Assembly: GCA_015680685.1 (NCBI GenBank)
Contig: MNCI01002794.1
Coordinates: 113,614 to 142,283 of the forward strand
DNA: 28,670 bases
Source: Gnetum montanum
Taxonomy: Eukaryota; Streptophyta; Gnetopsida; Gnetales; Gnetaceae
Direction of reading: 5' to 3'
Positions within the stretch are counted from its first letter, which is position 1. The number at the start of each line of letters is the position of its first letter. Under the pieces are notes generated by a model that saw only the letters and a list, made by a program, of their open reading frames with translations, was not told the origin of the DNA and ran no database searches. The position numbers and the translations under genes were made by a program. Of the stretch, positions 1-10,081 are shown piece after piece.

Positions 1-122
1 ATTCTATGAAAAAGAAAAAATCAGAAATAATACCTAGACATTAGCAAACAAAACATTAAGCACAAACTACCATTAGTACCAGCTATAGCACCACTATTTC
101 ATGTTGGCACAAAGAACATTTA

Positions 123-335
123 TTAGAAAAAAATTTGAAAATCACATTCAAACAAAGTAAAATATATAAGAAAGTGTAAAATATTTAAGAGATATTTAAA
201 TGTAATAATGATGGCATAAAATAAAAAAATGTATAAAATAGAAAAATTTTTGAAAATTAAAAAGGTGTAAAATAAACAAATTGTAAAGACAAAAAATGTG
301 TAAAACAAAAAATAGAAAAACTGAGGAGCCATGTA
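123..335 (-). repeat. A/T-rich 3' untranslated tail of the first Athila-like element, with degenerate GTGTAAAATA repeats
   Basis: The plus strand repeats loose variants of TGTAAAATA about every 15-25 bases (for example near 175, 235, 265 and 298). The same kind of tract, followed by the same downstream sequence, occurs at about 28280-28350 next to the second copy of the integrase end. The tract is therefore part of the retroelement and not local slippage. It lies just beyond the integrase end on the minus strand, where the 3' untranslated region is expected. The 81-residue frame here is low-complexity Phe/Ile/Leu translation of A/T tracts and is not a gene. Confidence 0.5.
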
Positions 336-388
336 TATGATTAGCATGGATGGCCATCTCCACCACAACTATGTTGAAAGAGGGAGAT

Positions 389-1830
389 CTAAAAAATTAA
401 GTGTGGTTGTTCATCTATTAGGGTATTTATTACACTAGCTTGCTTTGGCTCATGGAAAGGTTTCACTTGTTGGATGTTGATCAACTGCTTTTTATTTGGG
501 CTCTCAAGTTTGTATATTAACATGGTCCTAGAGAAAAAGGTTTCATTAATTATATAAGATTCCTCACACAATGTTTGGAACATCATTTTCTAGGGTACAT
601 GTGTGGGGTTCTAGTAAATAACCTTATTTTCAAGTTGAGATTTTACTTTCCATATTCAAAGGTCATGATGCTTCTTGTTGTATAGCTTGTTTACTTCATT
701 CAAAGATAGGACCACTAATTGATTTTCATCTAGCACATTTAGGTTAATAAATCTTTCTCTTTGTGCTAGGCTTAGGTCAAGATCCAAGTCATAAGCTATT
801 GAGAGTGTACAGAGCTCATATTGGATTGGAAGTATTGGAAGTTTGTTGTACACTATCTCATAGTCAGAGTATCCAATAGGGAGATTTCATGTTGAGTGAG
901 AGGCCCAAAGGACATCATTGAGTTTTGTGTTCTTGTTTCTCCTATATTTGCTAATAGTTCTTGTTAGAATCTTTATAATCTCCTAATTAGTTACCTTTGC
1001 TTGAGTGTTGTCTTGGGGATGATAAGGTGTTATTAATTTATGTTCAACCTTCAAGCATTGCATGGGTTTTTGAAAAGTGACACATGTAAAGTTGGTTTTG
1101 TTGTTAGAAATAAATGCACATGGCATCCCAAACCTATTCACAACATTTTTTTGTATATGTCAAGTAACAGTGGATGATGTACAATCAGTGATTACTATTG
1201 CTTCTACTCATATGGTGCAGTGGTTGACTTCTATGGTGATGTATGCCTTTGCATTGGACATGGGTGTGATGGGACCCATGAAGTCTATGACCCATATGTC
1301 AAATGGTTCTAGTGGTTGAATCCACTATTGAGGACCCTCCATTCAAGTAAGCATTCCACCATCTCATTGATAGCATTTATAGGATCAGACAAATTGATGG
1401 GCATCCTTGAAGATTCTAGGCCAACAGTATCCTACCATTAGGATTTTTATGGTTGTGCTTCTCCCCACATAGTAGCCTCTACAAGGGCCTTCACGAGCAT
1501 TCTAGAAAATGCACAATTGGTCCACATCAGGCACACAATATCAGACTAGGCCATCAGTGCATACCTTGTAACTTTATCTATTGATTTTCATGAAGTACTT
1601 AGCCTGATGAAGAAACTTTTTTTTCTTCCTAAAGTCCAAATCTTGTGGCATCTCTTGAGTAAGAAGATAAGTGAGGATGGCATCATACCATTTTGACTTA
1701 GCTAGAACTTGGTCATTTATTATTCCTGTAAAGAGGAGTTCATTTGGAAATTGATCAGAAAGCAAATTCTCCTTCTCTTTATTATCCCATCTAAACCGAG
1801 AGAGTTGGTCAATGATCACATTCTTAGTTA
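389..1830 (-). pseudogene. Ty3/gypsy (Athila-type) integrase, decayed
   Basis: Read on the minus strand, the order is as follows. From 1819 comes the RNase H-integrase linker (DQLSRFRW, then KSKWYDAILTYLLTQEMPQDL, which matches the Athila linker containing 'WYADIVNYL' in character). Next are a decayed zinc-binding segment, the catalytic core (FDIWVIDFMGPI near 1284), the HPQ region near 1010, and the C-terminal part with LPILPIQYELCTL (about 853-800). The tail VKPFHEP (about 460) is the usual end of gypsy integrases. The core shows D at 1283-1285. The second acid is Asn (1103-1105) and the Glu is Lys (995-997), 36 codons apart as in D-x35-E. Several in-frame stops (TGA, TAG) break the frame. 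The protein would have inserted cDNA into chromosomes; this copy cannot. Family assignment is firm, lineage fairly firm. Confidence 0.88.
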
Positions 1831-3480
1831 TTTTTCAATCTACCATTATGAGATTGAATTCTTGGAAGATCATGAGTCACTATATGATATAGGGGCTCAT
1901 CGTTGGCTTATTCATTAGGAAGCAGATGGAACTATGATCTATGTGCGCAAACACTTTATAGCCAAGCACATAGTGCCTAAAATGTTTAAGAGCATACACC
2001 ACTATCATTAGTCCTTTATCATTTGTGATGTAATTCAACTATACACTGACAATGCTTTGGCTCATGCAGTGGACGTAGAATGAATAGTTCTTATCATCCA
2101 ACTATGTAAGCACAACTTCCAAGGCATAATTAGATGCATTTATCATTATATGAAATGGTCTAGACTAGTTTTACAAGTTTTAATTTAGCTATTAGAATGC
2201 ATGTTCATACTTCTTTGGTCTAGATAAATGAAGCATCTTTCTTTGTAAGCTCAACCAATGGTTTTTCAATCTTGGAGAAATTCTTTATAAACCACTGATA
2301 GTAGCTAGTGTGTCCAAGGAATGATAGGATATCTTTGACTATCTCTAGTTGGCGTTTGATTCCTTGGATGATCCTTATCTTTTTAGAATCTACCTCAATC
2401 CTTTCTTGAGTAATTCTATGCCCTAGTACTATGCCCTCCTAGATCATTGTGTGGTTTTTCTACCAATTGAGCCTAAGGTTTATTTCAACACATCTTTTCA
2501 ATACTTGCTCAAGGTGATCTATGGCTTGCTCAAATGTATCCCCATAGGTAGAGAAGTCATCCATAAAGACTTCTATCCCACTACCAATATATTATTAAAA
2601 AATACTAAGTACTAAGTATTAAAATGTTATAGGGGCATTACACATATTGAACGACATCTTGCAATATGCAAAAATACCATAGGAAATTGTGAATGTTGTT
2701 TTGGCTTGATCTTCTAAAGAAATCTAGATTTAGTTATAGCCACTATAACCATCCAGAAAACTATAATAGCAATGCCAAGAAATGGTGTCCAACACTTAAT
2801 CAACAAATGACAACAAAAAATGATCTTTCAATGTTTCCATGTTTAATAGCATGAAGTCAATGCAAACCTATCATTTGCTAGATATTTTTAGCACTATGAT
2901 GAGTGGACTAACCCACTTTCTATTCACAATTGTGTACATGAACTTTGCCTTGAGGGGTTGCTCAATCTCCTCCTTGATAATTTATTTCAATTTTGGGTTC
3001 CAACCACCATTGGTTGCCTCCTTGGATTCATGGATGGATTAGTGTAAATATGATGTTGGCATATTCATAGATCAATTTTAGCCAATTTAAGATATGACCA
3101 AGAAAAGGCTATTGGTGATTTGTTAATCACCTTCAATAATTTTTCTTTCTATTTAAGAGCAAGTTTGACATTAAGTATGACCTTTTTGCTAATTTTTTTA
3201 AGAATGCATATTTTAGGCCAGTAGGTTGATTTTTCAACACTAGGGGCTCTCATTTAAAATTCTCAAGGATCTCCAACTCTTTCCAATTAGTACCAACATT
3301 TTCTTCATCATAGTGTTGATGATGAACTTTTTCTAGTTCATCCATGCCCTCAACATAACCACATGTCAATGTCTCAGAGGGCTTCATGCATAGTGTGCCA
3401 CTATCAGAGTTAGCTGTTAGCAACTAGATGTCCTCCTATTTAATGGTTGCTGCATACAGGCACCTTCAAATATCGATTTT
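1830..3480 (-). pseudogene. Ty3/gypsy (Athila-type) reverse transcriptase and RNase H, decayed
   Basis: The minus strand carries, from right to left: a protease-RT linker (GLKYAFL near 3220; KLLKVINKSPIAFSWS near 3125); RT with WVSPLIIV (about 2910), VCIDF and KDHF (about 2860-2820), FLDGYSGYN (about 2745), AKTTFTISYGIFAYCKMSF (about 2690), and the catalytic box FMDDF at 2553-2567; then VLGHRITQERIEVD and a thumb with FLGHTSYYQWFIKNFSKI (about 2300). RNase H follows, with a worn NASNYALEVVLT start (DAS changed to NAS, about 2130), LNYITNDK and YALKHFRHYVLG. FMDDF where most gypsy elements have Y-x-DD is typical of Athila. Stops are frequent, several at positions where Gln is usual, and there are frameshifts in the linker and in the RT fingers. 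It is a relic with no activity expected. Confidence 0.9.
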
Positions 3481-3618
3481 ATGTGCACAATGATTACATG
3501 CTTTAATAAATGTACTTTTAATAGTCTAGATTTTTGCATGCAATTATATCAATTATCATTGTACGTGATGCATGGAACACACTTCTTCTCAAGTTGTCCA
3601 AATTTGTTCTCCTTGGAG
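3481..3618. other. Transition from Athila-like pol to the next repeat, nothing recognisable
   Basis: Minus-strand protease or gag of the Athila-like element should continue here, but no protease DSG-type motif could be read. The sequence ends against the repeat that begins at 3619. The upstream gag and 5' LTR of this element are either deleted or too decayed to see. Confidence 0.4.
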
Positions 3619-3662
3619 ATTTTATTATTAGAAGTAGTGGATTTTATTATTAGAAGTAGTGG
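3619..3662 (+). repeat. 22-bp tandem duplication (two units)
   Basis: ATTTTATTATTAGAAGTAGTGG occupies 3619-3640 and is repeated exactly at 3641-3662. The related copy at 6963 carries a single unit. The duplication marks the left edge of the repeat shared with 6963-7052. Confidence 0.85.
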
Positions 3663-4133
3663 GGCTTAACTATTTTGTAATATGGAACACTATATATTCT
3701 CATCTAGCACTTGTTGCTCCTTGCACATTGAAACACCATCAATTTTGGGACTTTCATGATTCAGTACAATCCCGACATTTGGGCAAGGATCTCTGCAAGC
3801 ATGGTATCACACTGGACTACGTGGTCAACATGGCACCTAGAAGTCCTAATGCTTGTGAATCCACTTTTGAGCTTGCCTATCACCCTCTATAGCACAGTCA
3901 ACACAACACCTAGCCATGAGGCCAATTTTCATGAAAGAGGCACTAGGAGTAGATTGTACAGTCCGACAAATTTTCTATCTCCCAGGCTAACAATTTTGCT
4001 ACACTCTCTAGCTTGCCCATCTTGGCACATGACACAATCGATGGTTTACCTAGGGACCATGCTAGGAGCAATCGAAGGTGTTTAGAATGCACTAAATAGT
4101 TTAGCAAGTTTTCTAATGGTGGGACCTGCTACT

Positions 4134-5299
4134 CTATGCTACGCTGCACAGCATAGAAGGCCATGTGATGACCGATTAGACACAGTTGGTAAAAATTTAG
4201 TCTTCCATGGTGTCTACCTCACCTCATTCTTGAAGCATGATCAGCATGACACAAGATAATGTGACAAAATTTCATCAAAAATCACCCCCATTTGAGTGCT
4301 ACACTACATAGTGTAGTAGGGTGCTATTGAGACAATATTTCTACTCAGGTTGTTTTGACACAGGAAACGAAATTGCCCAAGCTTCAACCATCAAGAATGC
4401 TTGTCCTACTACCACTCTAGGACATGATCAACATCCCATGATAAAACATTTGCAAAAGCTAGTAAAACTTTTAGGCCAAATTAGGTGCCACACTATGCTA
4501 CGCTACACAGTGTAGCATAGCATAGTAGGGTCAGAATGCACAAAGGTCCTCCATCAAGTTGTTCTAGGAAAAGACTATCACTTGGCCATGCTATGACCTC
4601 TAAGATTTCCTATCCCACTTAACCCTCGAGTCCTAATTAGAGCCTCTTGACAAATCATTATATATTAATCAAGAATTCATGTCACATTGGCTATTGTGCT
4701 ATGCTACGCTACACAGCGTAGCAAGGACATTGAGGTTGATAATGTCCCAGAGATGAAACCAGGGAGTCTCAAGCTTCTTCAACATGAAAAGTTCAATGGA
4801 TGTTTGCTGAGACAGCTTGCCTAGTTAGGCCTCATAAGGGAATTTTTGGTTCTTGGGCAAGGCTTGTCTCAAAACTGACTGCTACACTGCGCTATGCTAC
4901 GCAGTGTAGCACAGGGTAGCATAGTGTAGTATGTGGGCATTCATGCTACTTCGCTACGCTAAGTAGTATAGGTAGCATAACACTTGTAAAGAAGCATCAA
5001 GATGTGTCCAATAGCTCCACTCATTGGTAAGGGTTATTTCCACTCCACCATCTCCTTGTTAGACAAGATCAACAATTTGCTTTATTTTGCACCCCCTATT
5101 GATTCCCAAAGTTGTTCCTATGCTTGACCCTATTCATAAGAGCAGGGAAGACATATTCTTGGAGCATAGGCTCCACTTTGCATTTGTCATTGGCATTTTA
5201 TATAAAAAAACATGTCAGTTCCTTGGATTTTGGCGCATATAGTTTGAATGGTATGGTCACGACTTAGTAGTCTAGTACCCTAGCGTAACACTGCAGTGT
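4134..5299 (+). repeat. Spaced array of CTACGCTAC-type hairpins in a degenerate repeat
   Basis: Seven inverted repeats of one theme can be read: arms 4134-4140/4150-4156; 4299-4306/4309-4316; 4493-4508/4510-4525 (16-base arms, one mismatch); 4702-4710/4715-4723 (perfect 9); 4881-4890/4901-4910 (perfect 10); 4946-4951/4961-4966; and the perfect 12-mer ACACTGCAGTGT at 5288-5299. Centres are mostly 160-205 bases apart. The spacers share scraps such as CATGATCA-CATG and CAAGCTTC, which suggests a worn tandem repeat of roughly 190 bp with one hairpin per unit. CpG is kept in many arms although the surroundings are CpG-poor. Its position upstream of the TATA box suggests a U3 enhancer array; that role is inferred. 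Confidence 0.65.
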
Positions 5300-5417
5300 A
5301 GCACATCAACATAACACTACAACATAGCACCATATGACATAGCACATTTACGCTTCATGCTATGTGGGACCCAAGACACGTGGCATCAAAACTATGTCTT
5401 TCTCTTGCTCATGGCTC

Positions 5418-5425
5418 TATAAATA
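5418..5425 (+). promoter_or_regulatory. TATA box of the long LTR-like repeat
   Basis: TATAAATA within GGCTCTATAAATACCC, a strong plant RNA polymerase II core-promoter match. It sits about 120 bases after the last hairpin of the array, and an untranslated leader rich in ATTGGCTT follows. Start-site mapping is not possible from sequence alone. Confidence 0.6.
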
Positions 5426-5446
5426 CCCTAGTGAACAATGTTCAAG

Positions 5447-5575
5447 GAATTGGCTTTTCAATTTGGCTTTCTTGTGATTGGCTTCTAGAGATTGGCATTT
5501 TTTGCAATTGTCTTTCTGGAAATTGGCTTTGGAAAAGAGGTTGGCAAACAAAAGGTTGGCAAACAGAAAATTCCA
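5447..5575 (+). repeat. Short degenerate ATTGGCTTT / TTGGCAAAC repeats in the leader
   Basis: ATTGGCTT or close variants recur about every 15-25 bases at roughly 5449, 5463, 5478, 5493 and 5522, followed by two copies of GGTTGGCAAAC. This is a local minisatellite-like tract directly downstream of the TATA box. The 101-residue frame over it has no recognisable domain. Confidence 0.55.
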
Positions 5576-6110
5576 ATAGTACCACTTCTCTGATCTCTCT
5601 TAGTCCAGCAAACACCTACTCATCAGTTCTTGTTAGCAGGCCATCGACAGCAATCCAGGAGTTGTGACCGCACTGTACCATTGTTAGTTGTGCCTATCTA
5701 GCACTGCACATCATTTGTACACTTCTATCAGCCAAACAAAAGTCCAATCCCCCAATTTTGGGGCAATGCATTCTCTCACCCAAGCTCTTCTTTAATTTCA
5801 TTACAATGTATATTTGCATTATAGTATATCGATTCAGGTTCATTTCTTAGTTACATAATTTGCTATGCTTCTACTATTCTGTGTGCTACATTTTCCTTCT
5901 TTCTAATCTCCACATGATACATTTTAAAACCATTGTTTACAAAAGGTTATTGTACACCATGTTAGTCCTTGTCTAATCAACTAGATTGTTCAGGGCACCC
6001 TGTTTTTGTTTTCTCTAGCACAACCCTTGCACAGATCTGGGGTTAGGTTGTGTGCTCAGTAACCTCTTGATCTTCTAGCCACCAACATTTTCAAACATTA
6101 CACACATTTT

Positions 6111-6353
6111 AGCATGACTACTTAAACATACTAAAAGCATGTGAAACTTCCCGAAAATTTTTATGTAGCAACTTTTCTTTTGTACCTATTTAAGCATTTT
6201 TCAAATTTGTTTCTTATGTCTACTCAATCCTTTTTTTACCATTTCATTCTTTCTACACTTTCATGTTTTTATCAACTACATGAGATAGCAAGGAGGAACA
6301 AGTGCATGTTGCTCCTTGTTTTTTATGCAACAATATGTTTAAGTAGTCATGCT
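6111..6353. repeat. Perfect 20-bp inverted repeat enclosing about 200 bp
   Basis: AGCATGACTACTTAAACATA at 6111-6130 is exactly inverted at 6334-6353. Including near-matching flanks, the arms extend to about 24 bases. The shape fits a small non-autonomous DNA transposon (MITE-like), but no clear target-site duplication is visible. The second copy at 7055 keeps the left arm with one change and lacks the right arm. It may therefore simply be part of the larger repeat. Confidence 0.55.
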
Positions 6354-6360
6354 TAAATTT

Positions 6361-6920
6361 TAAGAACTCTTAAATTTTTTCTCTATATCACTACTTGAAG
6401 GAAATGATCTTTGCAAGTCAGCAACCTTTTGCCTCTTCTTTAGTGGTTCAAACCACATCCCACTAATTCTTAATAGGTTCTAGCTAATGAACCCCCTGCT
6501 AGCTCTTCACAAAAATGATCTAGTTCACTAGAGTCATTAGCAAAGCACAACATGATTCTAAATATAGGTCTATGTCCTATCAACCATCTAGTTCATGTTG
6601 ATTCTCCTAGTTTAGTAGAATCATTTTACCAAACCAAGCTTTTTGATCTAGTAGAAGAACTCCATGTAGATTACAATCATCAAGTAGATGAATAGCTTCA
6701 CCAACGACATGATGTTCATACTAGGAGATGGACCCCTCTTGTCTTCAAATTGGATTTTAGTCCTTCCACTAAATCCTTGAATGTTAGGGCACTCCTAAAT
6801 CCTATACTTGCTCAACTTAGCCAAAAAGATTTGAGTCTCTAGAACATCATTCCAAATGCAATTTCCTACTAAAAGAGTCTATGAAAACCTTGTTATTTCC
6901 TCATTAGAAACAAATTCAAG
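6361..6920. other. Unrecognised sequence between the two repeat copies
   Basis: About 560 bases with no long frame and no family signature on either strand. Translation of the plus strand gives short broken stretches that do not match a gag, protease or host protein I know. If the flanking repeats are the two LTRs of one element, this would be its whole remaining interior. Confidence 0.3.
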
Positions 6921-6962
6921 TGCAACATCCCATTCCCATCTTAGCTAGAATGAGTGGGGCCT

Positions 6963-7250
6963 ATTTTTATTATTAGAAGTACTGGGGTTTAATTATTTTA
7001 TAATATGGGACACTATATATTCTCATCCAGCACTTGTTGCTCCTTGCACATTTAAGCATGGCTACTTAAACATACTGAAGAGGGGTGAAACTTCCCAAAA
7101 CCTTTTTATGTAGCAGCATTGCTATTGTACCTATTTTATCTTTTTTCAAATTTTTTTCTTATGTCTACTTAACCCTTTTTCTATTCTTTCATTCCTTCTA
7201 CCTTTCTATTTTTTTTCAACTGCATGAGATCAAAGTAAAATTTTAAGTAC
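6963..7250 (+). mobile_element. Short copy of the long repeat, with a 2.4-kb internal deletion
   Basis: 6963-7052 matches 3641-3730 and 7051-7233 matches about 6107-6285, joined at CACATT (7047-7052). The long copy has CACATT at both equivalent points (3724-3729 and 6103-6108), so the short form looks like a microhomology deletion of 2379 bases that removed the hairpin array and the TATA box. It also lacks about 60 bases near its end, including the right arm of the 20-bp inverted repeat. Confidence 0.7.
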
Positions 7251-7322
7251 CCTTAGAATTTTAAGGACCCTAACTTTGAATTACCCTTAAAATTTTAAGT
7301 ACCCTAAAATTTTAAGTACACT
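7238..7322 (+). repeat. About 17-bp tandem repeat AAAATTTTAAGTACCCT
   Basis: Four degenerate units of AAAATTTTAAGTACCCT follow one another, with one interrupting stretch around 7275-7290. The long copy has a trace of the same word just after 6354 (AAATTTTAAGAACTCT), so the array expanded from sequence already present at the repeat's end. Confidence 0.7.
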
Positions 7323-8290
7323 TTGATACTCATCACTCACTATCAATTATAAGACAGAAAGGAGAGGTTGGGTTATTACTATGGTTAGTGGACCAAATAA
7401 GGAGAAAGATGTTTATGTAGGTATCTGGGGCACAAATAGAGGAAAGGGGCTATGCAACCTCTAGGTTACATAGAGTCCCATGGTGGATCCCACTTGGCTA
7501 GTCAATAGGTTGGTAGTTGTGACAACCACCAATGAAGGTTGTACGGATCATGGCTAGGTGGAAAAGGGCATGGAGAAATGAGCAGTGATTGATTGTAGCA
7601 TCAATTATGTTTGGTGTGCAACAATGACTAGTGTAGGACTAAACATGGTTAGATAAGGTAGGGATGAAGGTGGTGGGACATGCTCGATGGAAGAGATAAA
7701 GGGGGTGAAGGTGGACCTTGTTATCATAAGGGTGGATTGTTGGAAAAGTGCACCCAAGATATTTTTGGGCTTAGATTTTGCCCTAACATCATCTTCCTTC
7801 TCTAGCTATCCATTTGAGGTAGCATTCTAGTCTTATTTCCCTATGTTAATCTGGTGGGCTAGGATGCTAGCATAGATGTTAGTGAGGGGTATTTGGCCAT
7901 ACAAGGAGGAAATATGCTTCTTCCCATTGCAATGTATGAGTTCAAGCTTCTTCTTGGCTTTTGGTTCCATGCACAGAATCAACATGATAGCCTAGCACTT
8001 GGTACAAATGAAGTTGTAGTGCTCTTCATTTATTACCAAGAACCCAAGGCTTTACCTCCTAAGTCTCAAAGACTATCTACATTTGGCTATGGTATGGTCC
8101 TTGAGATCATATCTCCTTACAGCTTGTTGGTCAAACCCATTTTTAATGAAATCGAAGGGCAACTTGGTTGATTATTGGAAAGACATGACTATGATGCTAA
8201 AAAGCTAGGTATAGGCTATAAATATATGGTCAATAGTGTATAGTCTAGCAAGTGGAAATGAGAAAAAGTTAAAAATGGTAAAAATGGACA
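7323..8290. other. Gene-free stretch, repeat-derived, unassigned
   Basis: This part is more G-rich than its surroundings. The longest frame (7893-8171, plus, 92 codons) shows no domain, signal peptide or repeat and matches no retroelement motif I know. I see no support for a gene. Confidence 0.3.
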
Positions 8291-8302
8291 AAATAAGTCA
8301 CT

Positions 8303-8360
8303 TACTATAAATAGTAAAGGGCTTTCCAAAAGGGGCATTATACTTTACCAAATATGGTAA
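8303..8360 (+). promoter_or_regulatory. TATA box set in a palindrome (TTACTATAAATAGTAA), copy A
   Basis: TTACTATAAATAGTAA has 6-base arms TTACTA/TAGTAA around TAAA and contains TATAAATA. About 40 bases on, TTACCAAATATGGTAA has arms TTACCA/TGGTAA. The same TATA palindrome recurs at about 9695, followed in both places by related words (CACATTGG, then CTACC). This looks like promoter sequence of a repeated element, probably an LTR. Confidence 0.45.
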
Positions 8361-9690
8361 GTGGCAATATCAACCTTACCCACATTGGGTTTCCTAGTTA
8401 TACCTATGCTGGGTGTAGTAGGGGGAAAGAAAGAGGGTGACATAGGTAGATCCCATACCTTTGTATCCAACATTGGTGAGAGGGGGTTTACTTTTTCAAA
8501 ATTTATTTTTACCACTAAAATGGATTAGAAATAGGTTTTAGAATGGCTATCAAGACTAAATAATGAATTTTGATAGCAAAAAGTGAAATGCTTTTATCAA
8601 TGCATCAACATTGGCTTTGGCCATGAAATTCACAATAGGTGTTGCAAAAATTCAAAACACAAACACCTATAGCTTCCATGTTGAAGTTTCTATTATAGGG
8701 GAATGAGTAGCAGCATTGTTTGATGCAAAGATTCAAAGGTTTCAAAGCAAAAGATTGTAAATTTCAAGATGATATGTAATGTAGGCAATGATGGTCATAG
8801 GATTGGATGTAGAAATTGAATAGAGGCCCTCCTTCTAGTGCTAGAAAACTATTGCGATTGGAAAATTTGATCATTGAAAAATCAAAAGTCTCATGTAGTA
8901 ACCTCAATCAAAAATAGCTGGGGCCTCTAGAAAATGGGATTCCAGATGCCCTAGATGGTTTGGCAGATCATCTAGGGACTTAGAAAATGCAAAATGAATA
9001 ACAAAAATAGGAGAAATGTAGATTTGAATAACCAGAAGAAAATACAAATTGCACATAAAACTAAAATCTTAAAACTTTATTAAAAAATAAAAAATGAGTT
9101 CAAGGAATGTGTACAAGAAATTCCCATATTAGAGCAAAAGGAGGTTCACATGGATGAGGGTTCAGAGTCTACTAAAGCCTATGAAATCCACTTCATGAGT
9201 CAAATGCTCTACCACTCTCAATGTTATCAAAACCTCCTCTACTACTACTCCAGATTTTCAACATTGGTTATTGTTGGGGGTGAAAAGTATGGAGGACTTA
9301 GGCTCCTAGGATGCTCCACACTAGGAGTTGAGAATCCCAAGGATGCAACATAGAAGCCACAAACTCACAAATTCCATGGGGGTATGGAGATCACAATGCT
9401 ACAATGGTTTCATGCTGAGGAGATTTGAGAACCTACATTGGTGTAAGAGCTCTTAGATCCTAAGATGCTAATGCTCATTATGTAAAAAATTATGCAAACT
9501 CCAAAATGGTGTGGGGATTTGGTTTTTATAGGTTTTTGGCCTTCAATTTTGCTACAAACTGGCTGCAAATGGCTAATAGATTAGCTCCAAATTTCTGTAA
9601 GTTTATACCATGTACAAGTAAGGTGCATGACCAAATTTTGGTGGAAGGGAGCATTTACTATATATGGAAAATGCCATATCCCCATGGCCA
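8361..9690. other. Gene-free stretch, unassigned
   Basis: It contains A-rich plus-strand runs around 8990-9090 and short frames without recognisable domains (for example 9150-9353 and 9506-9709). No polymerase, integrase, gag or host-gene motif could be read on either strand. Much of it probably belongs to the repeat whose TATA palindromes lie at about 8303 and 9695. Confidence 0.3.
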
Positions 9691-9693
9691 CTC

Positions 9694-9716
9694 TATTTAC
9701 TATAAATAGTAATAGG
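9694..9716 (+). promoter_or_regulatory. TATA palindrome, copy B
   Basis: TTTACTATAAATAGTAA repeats the core at about 8303. About 40 bases upstream is a partial match, ATTTACTATATATGG. The sequence downstream (CACATTGGCTTTGTTCTACC) resembles the downstream of copy A. The two sites are about 1.39 kb apart in direct orientation, as two LTR promoters or a tandem duplication would be. Confidence 0.4.
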
Positions 9717-9875
9717 GGCACACCATTCACATTGGCTTTGTTCTACCACACTGGGTCTTCTACCATCCTTTCTAGAGTACATGGTGAACATTGAAGTTAA
9801 TGAAGTGTTGAAATTTGGTGCATGTGGCTTCTATGATAGGAGATGGTGTCAACATTAGGGTGGGAGGAAGGCTAT

Positions 9876-9965
9876 ACCCCTCCACATTGGGGGTTGGTGA
9901 GATCTACCCCTCCACATTGGGGATAGGTGAGATCTACCCCTCTACATTGGGGGTAAGTGAACTAC
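9876..9965 (+). repeat. 30-bp minisatellite, three units
   Basis: Units at 9876-9905, 9906-9935 and 9936-9965 begin ACCCCTCCACATTGGGG and end GGTGAGATCT; the third is the most diverged. Each unit has an internal inverted feature, CCCC...GGGG. Because 30 is a multiple of three, the frame at 9815-10081 reads as a decapeptide repeat, YPSTLGVGEI. I regard this as a consequence of the DNA repeat and not evidence for a protein. Confidence 0.85.
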
Positions 9966-10081
9966 ACCTTTCATGCATGCATTTCCAACATAGAAAGTCT
10001 TTTACCCTTCATAAAACCCATCAAATTGGCATTTTTGATATTCCAAAAGGTATTTTTGACATCATCCAAGCCCAAATATAG

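Larger units (their letters stand above)
3641..6360 (+). mobile_element. Long LTR-like repeat, full-length copy with hairpin array and TATA box
   Basis: The left about 90 bases (3641-3730) are repeated at 6963-7052, and the right part (about 6105-6285) is repeated at about 7051-7233, where the two parts are contiguous. The 2.4 kb between them here contains a hairpin array (4134-5299), a good plant TATA box (5418-5425) and a downstream leader with short ATTGGCTT repeats. That is the layout of U3-R-U5 in a plant LTR. The exact ends are not fixed: no TG/CA pair with target duplication could be matched, and an unrelated repeat with the same internal deletion history is possible. No protein domain is present inside. 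Confidence 0.45.

Noticed and set aside
123-368. 81-codon minus-strand frame with apparent membrane segments
   Set aside because: The Phe/Ile/Leu richness is translation of A/T repeats in the retroelement tail, repeated at the right edge without a conserved frame.
1-3480. Endogenous pararetrovirus origin for the RT at the left
   Set aside because: The RT is followed by RNase H and a D-x35-E integrase in Ty3/gypsy order with an Athila FMDDF box; pararetroviruses lack integrase, and no movement or coat protein is seen.
4134-5299. Spaced palindromic repeats as a CRISPR array
   Set aside because: Units are degenerate, spacing is 60-340 bases, spacers share sequence, and there are no cas genes. 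It fits an LTR repeat instead.
6290-6325. CAAGGAG...CTCCTTG hairpin followed by a T-run, like a bacterial terminator
   Set aside because: All other content is plant nuclear retroelement DNA; a rho-independent terminator has no role here. The hairpin lies inside the larger inverted repeat.
7893-8171. 92-codon plus-strand frame
   Set aside because: No domain, no repeat, no support from neighbours; length is ordinary for chance in this composition.
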